This document shows positions 21,080-29,060 of a stretch of DNA of 64,000 nucleotides, piece after piece (position 1 is the first letter of the stretch; every line of letters starts with the position of its first letter). The stretch is from Stutzerimonas stutzeri (GTDB lineage Bacteria > Pseudomonadota > Gammaproteobacteria > Pseudomonadales > Pseudomonadaceae): NCBI RefSeq assembly GCF_024448695.1, contig NZ_JAMOHY010000003.1:1-64000 (forward strand). The letters run 5' to 3'. The notes under the pieces are model-generated. The model was not told the DNA's origin. It did not search any database and saw only the letters and a program-made list of their open reading frames with translations. Both the position numbers and the translations under genes were made by a program.

Positions 21080-21127
21080 CTAACGGTTCGGCCAGCACAA
21101 GGGCTGTGAGTTGTTTGGCATAAGGCG

Positions 21128-21754
21128 CTACGCGGCTGCGCCGGTTTCCCTGTTACGGAGTTCTTCGAGCATCTCGGTTGCAGGCGTGTAGAAAGGGTTT
21201 TCCTGCACGATGCCGTTGATCAGTGTCAGCGGATGGGTGCGCAGCAGGTCCATCATCATCGAGCCGTTCAGCTTGGCGATGTCATAGACGCAAATCGCCG
21301 GTTGGCGATTTTTCAACAGTACTTCGTTGACCTCTGCCTCGTAGGCGAGAAGATCCTTGTTCACCGCCGCGCCACGGAACGCCCAGTCCATGTTGCCCAT
21401 GATTCGAACCCTGGAATAACCCGCCTCGGTTGCCTTCTTGCAAACGGCATCCAGTGTCGCAAGCATGCGATCCTTTTCGAAAGCGCCGTTTTCGTCCAGG
21501 TAAACGCCCTGCCAGGACTGCAGCTCCAGCTGCCCACAGGCTTCGCAGGCGTGGGTATCGATCCCGCCTGCTGTGAGACGCTCTCTGTGCTGTGACAGGG
21601 TGGCAGGATCGAGGATATGGATGTTCTTCTCGCCCTGGTCCAGCGCTTCCTTGAAAAAGGGGATCAGCACGTCGTATTCCTGCTCGCGGCTATCGAAGAA
21701 TGCGCAAACATGGAAATGCTCGATGGGGGTGCCAGCCAGTGAGAGGGCGCTCAT
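21128..21754 (-). CDS. MEDS-domain (DcmR-like sensory) protein
   Basis: A 208-residue protein consisting of one MEDS domain, a RecA/KaiC-like sensory fold first noted in DcmR and often coupled to histidine kinases. The N-terminal EHFHVCAFFDSREQEYDVL, the GEKNIHILD strand and the RIMGNMDWAF segment match the family. It has no DNA-binding or output domain of its own. It precedes the hybrid kinase by 48 bases on the same strand, so the two are probably one signalling unit. The ligand is unknown. Confidence 0.8.
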   Translation of the reverse strand: MSALSLAGTPIEHFHVCAFFDSREQEYDVLIPFFKEALDQGEKNIHILDPATLSQHRERLTAGGIDTHACEACGQLELQSWQGVYLDENGAFEKDRMLATLDAVCKKATEAGYSRVRIMGNMDWAFRGAAVNKDLLAYEAEVNEVLLKNRQPAICVYDIAKLNGSMMMDLLRTHPLTLINGIVQENPFYTPATEMLEELRNRETGAAA

Positions 21755-22052
21755 TACTTATCTCCAGAGTTGAGACCACGCTCAGGCAGCCAAGAATGTA
21801 GCCGACGGTGGCGAAGCCCAGATTCTACAGCCTAAAGCAAAGTCGCACCCCAGCACTCGGACTCTCTTCTCGATGAGCGGTTGAGACTTTGGTGCCGATT
21901 GTCGGTCAGCGGCGCTATTGCGGTAACGCAAATGAATGACAGGCTTCGGGTAATCGACAGACAATAACGCCCATACTCGCCCAGCCCGATCCGGCGCCGC
22001 TCATGTTGCTGCGCCGGCGTCGGCAGGCATGCAGTCTGGCAAGGGAGTCGAA

Positions 22053-22496
22053 ATGACTATCGAATGGTGGTACTGGGCGGTCGGCGGTTTGCTGCTGATC
22101 ATGCTGGAGCTGGTGATTCCCTCGTTCTTCGTGATCTGGTTCGGCCTCGGCGCCCTGCTGGTCGGCGGCGTATTGCTGGTGGCCGGCGAACTGTCACTGA
22201 CCGTGCAGTTGCTGATCTGGGCACTGGCATCGCTGGCCATGGTGGTGGTGTGGTTCCGGGTCTTCCGGCCCAGTCGGCACAGGACGCTGATCGGCACCGC
22301 TGCCGGCGAAGTGATCGGCGAGGTGGGCCTGCTGGTCGGCCAGGTCGAACCCTTTCAGCGTGGCAAGGTGCGTTTCCAGCGGCCTATCCTCGGCGCCGAG
22401 GAGTGGGCCTGCGTGGCCGATCAAACGATCAGTGCCGGCGAGCGCGTGCGGCTGGTGTCCGTCGAAGGCAGCTATCTGAAGGTCGTCAAGGCCTGA
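22053..22496 (+). CDS. NfeD family membrane protein
   Basis: A 147-residue protein with about three hydrophobic helices in the first 80 residues and a C-terminal OB-fold-like soluble domain (GEVGLLVGQVEPFQRGKVRF to SVEGSYLKVVKA), the standard short NfeD plan. These proteins partner SPFH/stomatin proteins in membrane microdomains. The ATG at 22053 follows AAGGGAG. The SPFH gene lies 25 bases downstream, so the pair is an operon. Confidence 0.9.
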   Translation: MTIEWWYWAVGGLLLIMLELVIPSFFVIWFGLGALLVGGVLLVAGELSLTVQLLIWALASLAMVVVWFRVFRPSRHRTLIGTAAGEVIGEVGLLVGQVEPFQRGKVRFQRPILGAEEWACVADQTISAGERVRLVSVEGSYLKVVKA

Positions 22497-22521
22497 GAAG
22501 ATTTTTTAAAGGAATAGAGAT

Positions 22522-23385
22522 ATGAATGCGGGACTGATCATTGCTGCTGTCATTGTTGTTTTCATCGTCGTCACCATTGCCAAGGGCGTACGCCTGGTCG
22601 CCCAAGGTGAGGAATGGGTGGTCGAGCGCCTCGGCAAATACCACAGCACCCTGCGTCCGGGGCTGAACATCCTGATTCCCTACCTGGATCGAGTGGCCTA
22701 CAAGCTGGTGACCAAGGACATCATCCTCGACGTGCAGGAACAGGAAGTCATCACGCGCGATAATGCGGTGATCCTCACCAACGCGATTGCTTTTATCAAG
22801 GTCACCGACCCGGTCAAGGCGGTGTACGGCATCACCGATTTCTCCGAAGCGATCCGTAATCTGATCATGACCACCCTGCGCTCCATCGTCGGCGAGATGG
22901 AACTGGACGAAGCGCTGTCTTCGCGCGACCGGATCAAGGCACGCCTGCGTGAAAGCATTGCCGACGAAGCGGTGGACTGGGGCCTGACCGTCAAGTCGGT
23001 GGAAATCCAGGACATCAAGCCGTCGGAATCCATGCAGCGTGCAATGGAGCTGCAGGCCGCTGCCGAACGCGAGCGTAAGGCCACCGTGACCCGTGCCGAG
23101 GGCGCCAAGCAGGCGGCCATCCTCGAAGCCGAGGCCCGTCTGGAATCGGCCCGGCGCGATGCCGATGCCCAGGTCATGCTGGCTGAAGCCTCGGCGGAGG
23201 CGATTCGCCGGGTGAGCAGCTCCATCGGCAGCGAAAGCGGTCCGATGATGTACCTGCTGGGCGAGAAATACATCGCCGCGCTGGACAAACTCAGCCAGAG
23301 CAACAACGCCAAGACGGTGCTGCTGCCTGCCGACATTCAGGAAACCTTGCGTGGTGTGGTCGGCAAGCTTGGCGCGCGTGGCTGA
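22522..23385 (+). CDS. SPFH/stomatin-family membrane protease-associated protein (QmcA-like)
   Basis: A 287-residue protein with one N-terminal membrane helix (3-20), an SPFH/band-7 domain (VRLVAQGEEWVVERLGKY through about residue 190) and a coiled-coil AERERKATVTRAEGAKQAAI region. It forms ring-like oligomers in the membrane and works with the NfeD protein encoded just upstream. QmcA/YbbK is the closest named family; HflK and HflC are less similar. Confidence 0.92.
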   Translation: MNAGLIIAAVIVVFIVVTIAKGVRLVAQGEEWVVERLGKYHSTLRPGLNILIPYLDRVAYKLVTKDIILDVQEQEVITRDNAVILTNAIAFIKVTDPVKAVYGITDFSEAIRNLIMTTLRSIVGEMELDEALSSRDRIKARLRESIADEAVDWGLTVKSVEIQDIKPSESMQRAMELQAAAERERKATVTRAEGAKQAAILEAEARLESARRDADAQVMLAEASAEAIRRVSSSIGSESGPMMYLLGEKYIAALDKLSQSNNAKTVLLPADIQETLRGVVGKLGARG

Positions 23386-23581
23386 TCGGCTGATCGCTGC
23401 GCCAACTAGAAACAAGACCGTCACAGCTTGCCGCATCGACCGCCAGCCCGTGCGCGTGCGCATCAGGTGGTCGAGTGTTGCGGCGATGCAACAAGCGTGA
23501 GAGACCCTGGCGCGCGGAATCTGGCATCCGCACCCGCCTGGGATTGTTCTGCGACGGCCACCGCCACGGTTCGGTGAGGCG

Positions 23582-24112
23582 CTAGCCGCGCTGCTCGCCT
23601 GAGTGCGGAGCCGTCACCCCATCCAGCGATGAACAGCCACCCTGTGCACCGTCCTGAATGACGCTGAAGCTGCCATCCGTCTCCAGCACCACCGCCTCGA
23701 TGCCCTTCTGCGCCGCCATCCCGCTGCTGCGAATCGCCGCCCTCACCTCGTCTTCTGTCACCCGCGCTGTCCGCAACGCATCGCCGAGAAAGCGCCCGCG
23801 ATAGAACAACAGCGCCGGTTCGCCGGTGATCATCTTGCGAAACCACGCCGCACGCACACTCGACCAGGTAACCACGTACTGCAGCCCGATCAGCAACGCC
23901 AGTGCGAGCACGCCCTGCGCCAGCGACACATCCTGGTTCAGCAGGATGGTGGCAAAGGTCGAGCCCAGCGCCACGGTGATCACCAGATCGAAGGCATTCA
24001 TCTTCGACAACGTCCGCCGTCCCGACAGGCGCAGCAGCAGTACCAGGCTGATATAGGCCAGCACGCCAACCACCAGAGTGCGTAGCAGCGCCGTTGCGCT
24101 ACTGAAAAACAT
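23582..24112 (-). CDS. DUF421 (YetF) family membrane protein
   Basis: A protein of about 176 residues with three hydrophobic helices (LRTLVVGVLAYISLVLLLRL, FDLVITVALGSTFATILL, GVLALALLIGLQYVVTW) and the conserved GRRTLSKMNAFDLV motif, then a C-terminal YetF-type domain with EPALLFYRGRFL and RVTEDEVRAAIRSSG. Function is unknown. Start taken at MFFSSATALLRT; a GTG three codons earlier sits nearer the GGGAGG Shine-Dalgarno and is equally plausible. Confidence 0.83.
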   Translation of the reverse strand: MFFSSATALLRTLVVGVLAYISLVLLLRLSGRRTLSKMNAFDLVITVALGSTFATILLNQDVSLAQGVLALALLIGLQYVVTWSSVRAAWFRKMITGEPALLFYRGRFLGDALRTARVTEDEVRAAIRSSGMAAQKGIEAVVLETDGSFSVIQDGAQGGCSSLDGVTAPHSGEQRG

Positions 24113-24309
24113 GCTTTCCACATCCACCTCCCAAGCTGACTTGTACAGGGTAGACCGGGCTTGGTGGAGGGAATTGCAGCCAACGCTACCGAGCGGCCAC
24201 CCGATAGGAAGAAGGTGCGCAAGAGGAGCCACTCACCCCGGCGCTCGCCTCCGTTGAACGCCCCTCACTCGGCCCGGTCGGAAACTAGACAGCCACCGGG
24301 GACACCTGC

Positions 24310-24813
24310 ATGAGTACTTCGAGCAATCTGTTTTGGGCCGCCGTGGCGATCGGGGCGGTGACGGGCATGCGCAGCCTGTTGGCGCCGGCGATGGTCAGCC
24401 GGGCGTTGGACGGACGGGATGATCTCGACGGTGCGGGCGAGGCGGCACAGTGGCTGACGTCGAACGTGGCGCGCAAGGCGCTGGTGCCACTGGCGGCCAG
24501 CGAGATGCTCGGCGACAAGATGCCCTTTGCCCCGGATCGCACGATTGTCCCTTCGATGATGTTTCGCGCGCTCTCTGGCAGCGTAAGTGCAGCGGCGCTG
24601 GCGGGTGTGCGGCGCGAGCCGGTATTGCTGCCGGCGTTGCTCGGCGCGACGGCGGCGCTGATTGCTGCAAAGGTCGGGCTGGGCCTGCGCAAGCCTTATC
24701 AGCCAAGGCCGCTGCTCAACGCAGCACTCGGGTTAACCGAGGAATGTCTGGCGCTGAGCCTTGGCAAGGCCGGGTTGCGGCAGGCGCTGGGCGCGGGCCG
24801 GCGCGGGCGATAA
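24310..24813 (+). CDS. DUF4126-like small membrane protein
   Basis: A 167-residue hydrophobic protein with about four membrane helices and a conserved-looking AIGAVTGMRSLLAPA start that resembles the DUF4126 family. Nothing indicates a substrate. It is divergent from the DUF421 gene across 197 bases. Family assignment is from the N-terminal motif and hydropathy only. Confidence 0.6.
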   Translation: MSTSSNLFWAAVAIGAVTGMRSLLAPAMVSRALDGRDDLDGAGEAAQWLTSNVARKALVPLAASEMLGDKMPFAPDRTIVPSMMFRALSGSVSAAALAGVRREPVLLPALLGATAALIAAKVGLGLRKPYQPRPLLNAALGLTEECLALSLGKAGLRQALGAGRRGR

Positions 24814-24872
24814 AGCATCAGGCCGTAAACCTTGCAGGGTTTGTCCGGCAAAGCAGCGATGCTGCGCAAAGG

Positions 24873-24900
24873 CGTGGAACGGGCGTTGCCGTTTTCCACG
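24873..24900. repeat. GTGGA-type hairpin repeat
   Basis: CGTGGAA and TTCCACG flank an inner CGG/CCG pair. The sequence belongs to the same dispersed hairpin family seen at 26.4, 34.5, 47.2 and 61.4 kb. It lies eight bases before the stop of the next minus-strand gene. Confidence 0.6.
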
Positions 24901-24908
24901 CGGCTGAG

Positions 24909-25304
24909 TCAGTCTGCGGAGACGCCGGTCTTGTGGGGGGTGCTCTGCAGCAGGCGGGCATGAGCCGCGGGATAGCGATAGGCGAAGGTGGCGTGTTGTT
25001 CGGCGAGTTCGGCCTGCATGGCCTCTCGCTCATGGGCCGGCAGTTTGGCCAGGTATTTTCGGGTGATCGCGTACTTGGCCGCCATCAGGGCGTCGACAGC
25101 TTCGCGCTGTTCACGTTCGAGCGCTTTGGCGCGGCGTTCGCGCAGGGCCTGCTGATCGGTGTGCATATTGCCGCCTTCATGCAGTACAAAGGCGCTTTTT
25201 GAGTCCCCTTGCGTCTGGTCCATGGCCGGTGCGGCGGCCCAGACGCTGGACAACACAGGCAGGCAAACCAGCAGGCAGGACGTGACGGTTCTCGGCATGT
25301 TCAT
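24909..25304 (-). CDS. Hypothetical exported protein
   Basis: A 131-residue protein with a signal peptide (MNMPRTVTSCLLVCLPVLSS, then VWA-AAP) and a charged, mainly helical mature part rich in Arg, Glu and Ala (RERRAKALEREQREAVDALM). Expected in the periplasm. I do not recognise a family. A longer in-frame extension upstream lacks a signal peptide and is rejected. Confidence 0.6.
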   Translation of the reverse strand: MNMPRTVTSCLLVCLPVLSSVWAAAPAMDQTQGDSKSAFVLHEGGNMHTDQQALRERRAKALEREQREAVDALMAAKYAITRKYLAKLPAHEREAMQAELAEQHATFAYRYPAAHARLLQSTPHKTGVSAD

Positions 25305-25424
25305 GGCGTGGCTCTCGGCTGGCATGGGCAACGGCCAGAATACGCGAGGTTTATCGTGCTGTTGCCGCGCCAATCGCCGCAGGGGTTCCGGTAAACAACG
25401 GGCACGCATCGTGCGGCCCGTCAT

Positions 25425-25452
25425 TACCTGTGGATCGCTACCTGTGGATCGC
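25425..25452. repeat. 14-base tandem duplication
   Basis: TACCTGTGGATCGC occurs twice in direct succession immediately before the stop of the minus-strand gene that follows. It looks like a simple slippage duplication. Confidence 0.6.
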
Positions 25453-25454
25453 TG

Positions 25455-26222
25455 TCAGCTTGGACGCTGGATCACGCAGATGCGCTCGCGACTCGTTCCG
25501 GGCGGAGCGGTGTCGACGCCTGGGGTGCCATGGCCTGTGGTTCCGGCGCCGGTTGGGGCTGCGGTGGCGGTGGTTTCAGGGTAGCCCGTACCGGCTCGTT
25601 TGGCGGCACCGCCAATGTCGTAGCGTCCGGTGTCGGCAGAGCTTCTGTCGTCATAGTCGGTCGAGACGGTATCGGTGTGGCCTGCGCTCGCCGGACCTGC
25701 AGCGAGCGACTCGCCTGGCGTAGCGGCTGCGGAGCCAGCAAAGTGCTTGTCGAGATGACTGTCACCGCCGGTCGCGCCTGCATAGGGGCTGGTAGGGCCG
25801 GCATAGCCGTGCGCTGCCGCCGTATCGACGGTACCGCCTCCGTGTTCGTGGATGTCGATGGCGCCGTTGTACTCCAGCGCATCGCGCGCCCTGATCAGCT
25901 GATCTTCGTCGGTCACGTCCACGGCAATCACCAGGGCGCCGCGGCGTATCGCATCTGGATAGGCCGTCGCGTAGTGGCGATGCTGTTCATGGGGTTCGTT
26001 GCCGAATAGCGACTGAAAGAACTGCGCGACCCGGGAATCATGCTGGGTGCGATCCAGGCGGTCATCAGTGGTGGAGTAGGGGCTGTCGTAGGCATGGATT
26101 TCTGCGGTGTCGGCGCCTACAGCGTGAACCTGTTCCCGTGGAATGCCGCGCGACATCAGGTCGCCACGGGTGCGGTTGGCATCGGTCAGCGTTGCAAACG
26201 CTGCTACCAGTGTATGTCTCAT
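25455..26222 (-). CDS. Stress-protein-like N-terminal domain with long low-complexity tail
   Basis: A 255-residue protein. Residues 1-115 (MRHTLVAAFATLTDANRTRG, then REQVHAVG and RGALVIAVDVTDEDQLIRARD) form a compact ferredoxin-like segment resembling the general stress protein 17M-like domain. From about residue 120 onward the chain is low complexity, dominated by Gly, Ala, Thr, Ser and Asp, and probably disordered. ATG at 26222 with GAGGTGG eight bases upstream. Function unknown. Confidence 0.65.
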   Translation of the reverse strand: MRHTLVAAFATLTDANRTRGDLMSRGIPREQVHAVGADTAEIHAYDSPYSTTDDRLDRTQHDSRVAQFFQSLFGNEPHEQHRHYATAYPDAIRRGALVIAVDVTDEDQLIRARDALEYNGAIDIHEHGGGTVDTAAAHGYAGPTSPYAGATGGDSHLDKHFAGSAAATPGESLAAGPASAGHTDTVSTDYDDRSSADTGRYDIGGAAKRAGTGYPETTATAAPTGAGTTGHGTPGVDTAPPGTSRERICVIQRPS

Positions 26223-26407
26223 GATCCACCTCACGTTGTGTTGAACAACCGGGTTGCCGTGCACTGTGCTACCCCGGCACGACGGCAGTGCGCATGGCCA
26301 GTGATACAGTCAGGCAAAAGCAGCGCTCATGGAATCTTGAGTGCGCGGCTACTGCCAGAGTTCAGCGTGGAGGATCAGCGGTCGGCGGGGTTGTATTACG
26401 CGGGGAA

Positions 26408-26433
26408 GGTGGAAAGGCTGTGCCGTTTCCACC
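26408..26433. repeat. GTGGA-type hairpin repeat
   Basis: GGTGGAAA and TTTCCACC pair around an inner GGC-TGT-GCC stem-loop. It lies 22 bases from the stop of the GST gene and may act as its terminator. Confidence 0.6.
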
Positions 26434-26454
26434 TGAACCGGAGCGGGCTGCGAC

Positions 26455-27297
26455 TCAGTCCAGATCTGCCGCACTGTGACGCTCGGGGACCTGTTCCGAC
26501 TCCTCGCCCCAGGTGCGGTTGACCTTGCGCCCGCGAACCACGGCAGGCCGTGCGGCAATCTCGTTGGCCCAGCGCTGCACATGGCGGTAACGCTCAACGG
26601 AGAGGAATTCCCCCGCCTCGTACAGCTCACCGAGAGCGAGAACCCCATACCAGGGCCAGATCGCCATGTCGGCGATGCTGTACTCGTCCCCTGCGACGTA
26701 GCGGTTTTCAGCCAGCTGGCGATCCAGAACATCGAGCTGGCGCTTGGTCTCCATGGCGTAGCGGTTGATCGGGTATTCGTATTTTTCCGGCGCGTAGGCG
26801 TAGAAATGCCCGAAGCCGCCACCGACAAAAGGTGCCGAGCCCATCTGCCAGAACAGCCAGTTCAGGGTCTCGGTACGTGCCCGAAGTTCGGTAGGCAGAA
26901 AGGCACCGAATTTTTCTGCCAGGTAGACCAGAATCGAGCCGGACTCGAACACCCGCAGGGGCTCACCTTCGACGCTGTGATCGGCCAACGCAGGGATTTT
27001 CGAGTTGGGGTTGACCTCGACGAAGCCGCTTGAAAACTGATCGCCATCACCGATCCTGATCAGCCAGGCGTCGTACTCGGCGCCGGCATGGCCGAGGGCG
27101 AGCAGCTCTTCAAGCATGATGCTGACCTTGACGCCATTGGGCGTGGCCAATGAGTAGAGCTGCAGCGGATGCCTGCCCACCGGCAACGCCTGCTCGACCC
27201 GTGCGCCAGCAGTTGGCGCATTGATGCTGGCGAATTTGCCGCCGGAAGGCGCGTCGTGGGTCCAGACCTTCGGCGGAGCGTAAGTGGGATCGGACAT
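26455..27297 (-). CDS. yghU: Glutathione S-transferase family protein, YghU-like disulfide-bond oxidoreductase
   Basis: A 280-residue Nu-class GST-like protein, expected to use glutathione to reduce disulfides or organic peroxides in the cytosol. The long N-terminal extension (TYAPPKVWTHDAPSGGKFAS), the thioredoxin-fold start LQLYSLATPNGVKVSIMLEE with the T-P-N in place of a catalytic Cys or Ser, NPNSKIPAL, and the helical C-terminal domain with YSIADMAIWPWYG are all typical of YghU. Confidence 0.9.
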   Translation of the reverse strand: MSDPTYAPPKVWTHDAPSGGKFASINAPTAGARVEQALPVGRHPLQLYSLATPNGVKVSIMLEELLALGHAGAEYDAWLIRIGDGDQFSSGFVEVNPNSKIPALADHSVEGEPLRVFESGSILVYLAEKFGAFLPTELRARTETLNWLFWQMGSAPFVGGGFGHFYAYAPEKYEYPINRYAMETKRQLDVLDRQLAENRYVAGDEYSIADMAIWPWYGVLALGELYEAGEFLSVERYRHVQRWANEIAARPAVVRGRKVNRTWGEESEQVPERHSAADLD

Positions 27298-27445
27298 GGC
27301 GGTCTCCTTGAGCGGTTACAGGGGCTGCGCAGCATGCTACGCCATTGCGGCGAGGTTGAAACCAAAGCGGTCAAGTCGGGCGTGCGCACGCGCGAGGACT
27401 GTCTGACAGGCGCCGCCAGAGCGTACAGGGCATCCGCGCCGATCA

Positions 27446-27544
27446 TCACACAGCAGAGCTTTGGTCGTTCGGCGTCAGCGGTACCCTGACCGTAAAGGTC
27501 GTGCCCTGGTCGGCACTTGAATCGACTTCGATACAGCCCTGGTG
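27446..27544 (-). pseudogene. C-terminal remnant of a histidine kinase
   Basis: On the minus strand the 32 codons ending at 27446 read HQGCIEVDSSADQGTTFTVR then VPLTPNDQSSAV, which is the characteristic last strand of a HATPase_c domain (HGG-x-IEV-S-x-GxGTTF-VxLP). The frame is open further upstream, but the expected GLGLSIV box and N-box are absent. It is the degenerate 3' end of a deleted sensor kinase, left between galE and yghU. Confidence 0.7.
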
Positions 27545-27605
27545 GCCGGGGGAAGCCTCGCGGGGTGCGCTCCATGCACCGTAGCGGCAGGGAATGACGA
27601 CGCGA

Positions 27606-28649
27606 TCAGCTGGCCATGGCTGCCGGCAATTTCGTTTCGGTGGCGTAACCGCGCGGATTGTTGCTCTGCCAGCGCCAGGCATCGGCGAGCATGGTGACCA
27701 GATCCTTTTCCGCGCGCCAGCCGAGTTCCGCCCAGGCCTTGTTCGGGTCGGACCAGCACTGGGCGATGTCGCCCGCCCGGCGCGGTTTGATCGCGTGCGG
27801 CAGGTGCCGGCCTGTGACTTCCTCGAAGGCGGTGATCATCTCGCGTACCGAATGACCCTTGCCGGTGCCAAGATTCCACACGCTGACCCCGCGGACCTGC
27901 TCCAGCCGATCCAGCGCCTTGAGATGGCCTTTCACCAGATCCACCACGTGGATGTAGTCGCGAATGCCGGTGCCATCCGGGGTCGGGTAGTCCGCGCCGT
28001 AGACGTTGAGCTGTTTGCGCCGCCCGACGGCCACCTGAAGCATGTAGGGCAGCAGATTGTTCGGCACCCCGTTGGGGTCTTCGCCGATCAGCCCGGATTC
28101 ATGTGCGCCGATCGGATTGAAATAGCGCAACAGGCCGATGGACCAGCGCGGGTCGGATTCGGCCAGGCCCTTGAGCACGCTTTCGGCCATCAGTTTGGAC
28201 TGGCCGTAGGGGTTGGTCGGTGTGCCGGTCGGTCGATCCTCGGTGATCGGCATCACCGGCGACTTGCCGTAGACCGTCGCGGAGGAGCTGAACACCAGCC
28301 GGAAGACCCCTGCTTCGGCCATCGCCTGACACAGCGCGATGCTGCCGCTGACGTTGGTTTCGTAATAGCGCAGGGGTTCGCGCACGCTTTCGCCCACGGC
28401 CTTGAGCCCGGCGAAGTGCATCACCGCCCGGATTGGATAAGAGGCGAACAGCGCGGTCAGCAGCGCCCGATTGCGCACGTCGCCCTTGACGAACTGCGGC
28501 GTCCGTCCGCTCAGGTGCGAGACACGCTCGAGTGCGGTTTTCGAACTGTTGCAAAGGTTGTCCAGTACCAGCACTTCCTCGCCTGCCAGAAGCAGCTCCA
28601 GTACGGCATGTGAGCCGATATACCCCGCACCGCCAGTGACCAGAATCAT
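27606..28649 (-). CDS. galE: UDP-glucose 4-epimerase
   Basis: A 347-residue SDR-fold epimerase interconverting UDP-glucose and UDP-galactose. It shows the NAD motif GGAGYIG (6-12), the SSSATVYG segment with the catalytic Ser, and YGQSK (Y148, K152), plus RYFNPIGAH. It is divergent from the glycosyltransferase-glf-hydrolase-ABC operon and likely supplies its UDP-galactose, the substrate of the mutase. Confidence 0.95.
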   Translation of the reverse strand: MILVTGGAGYIGSHAVLELLLAGEEVLVLDNLCNSSKTALERVSHLSGRTPQFVKGDVRNRALLTALFASYPIRAVMHFAGLKAVGESVREPLRYYETNVSGSIALCQAMAEAGVFRLVFSSSATVYGKSPVMPITEDRPTGTPTNPYGQSKLMAESVLKGLAESDPRWSIGLLRYFNPIGAHESGLIGEDPNGVPNNLLPYMLQVAVGRRKQLNVYGADYPTPDGTGIRDYIHVVDLVKGHLKALDRLEQVRGVSVWNLGTGKGHSVREMITAFEEVTGRHLPHAIKPRRAGDIAQCWSDPNKAWAELGWRAEKDLVTMLADAWRWQSNNPRGYATETKLPAAMAS

Positions 28650-29060
28650 CTATATCCACCTCCGCAATGCAATTAGTGGACGCGCACGGAACACACCGAG
28701 GCTGTCGTCAAGACAGCGCCGCAGAGCATCTCCAGAGTGGGATCGACCGGGCCGGGCGCAGGAACGGTTGTGCGCGCAAAGCGGGGGTCGAGTCGAAATC
28801 AGGCGTCCTGCAGTAGATGACGGACAGGATGCCAGGCAAGTTCAACCCGTCCGCCGACCGGCAGATGACGGAGGGTGTGCGGACGTGGAACAGGGGAACC
28901 GCCGGCGGCTTTGTGTCGTCCATTACCGGCGAACGGCGCGCCCGAAACCGAACTATTGGCTGCCGTGCACGCCTTATATGTTGCGCAGGGCAGCGCCGAA
29001 TTCACGCGCGATGCAGCGGACGGGACGCTGACAGCACCGCCACCCGTACCGAGGTTTCTC
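28650..29060. other. 411-base divergent control region of the glycan locus
   Basis: The gap between galE and the glycosyltransferase gene. It must hold promoters for both directions. An open frame in phase with the glycosyltransferase extends back to 28875, but it lacks family resemblance and a Shine-Dalgarno. I see no clear -35/-10 pair, operator palindrome or repeat. Confidence 0.45.

Noticed and set aside
28875-29060. N-terminal extension of the glycosyltransferase by 62 codons
   Set aside because: The extension has no Shine-Dalgarno and low-complexity content unlike the family; the ATG at 29061 has GAGG upstream.
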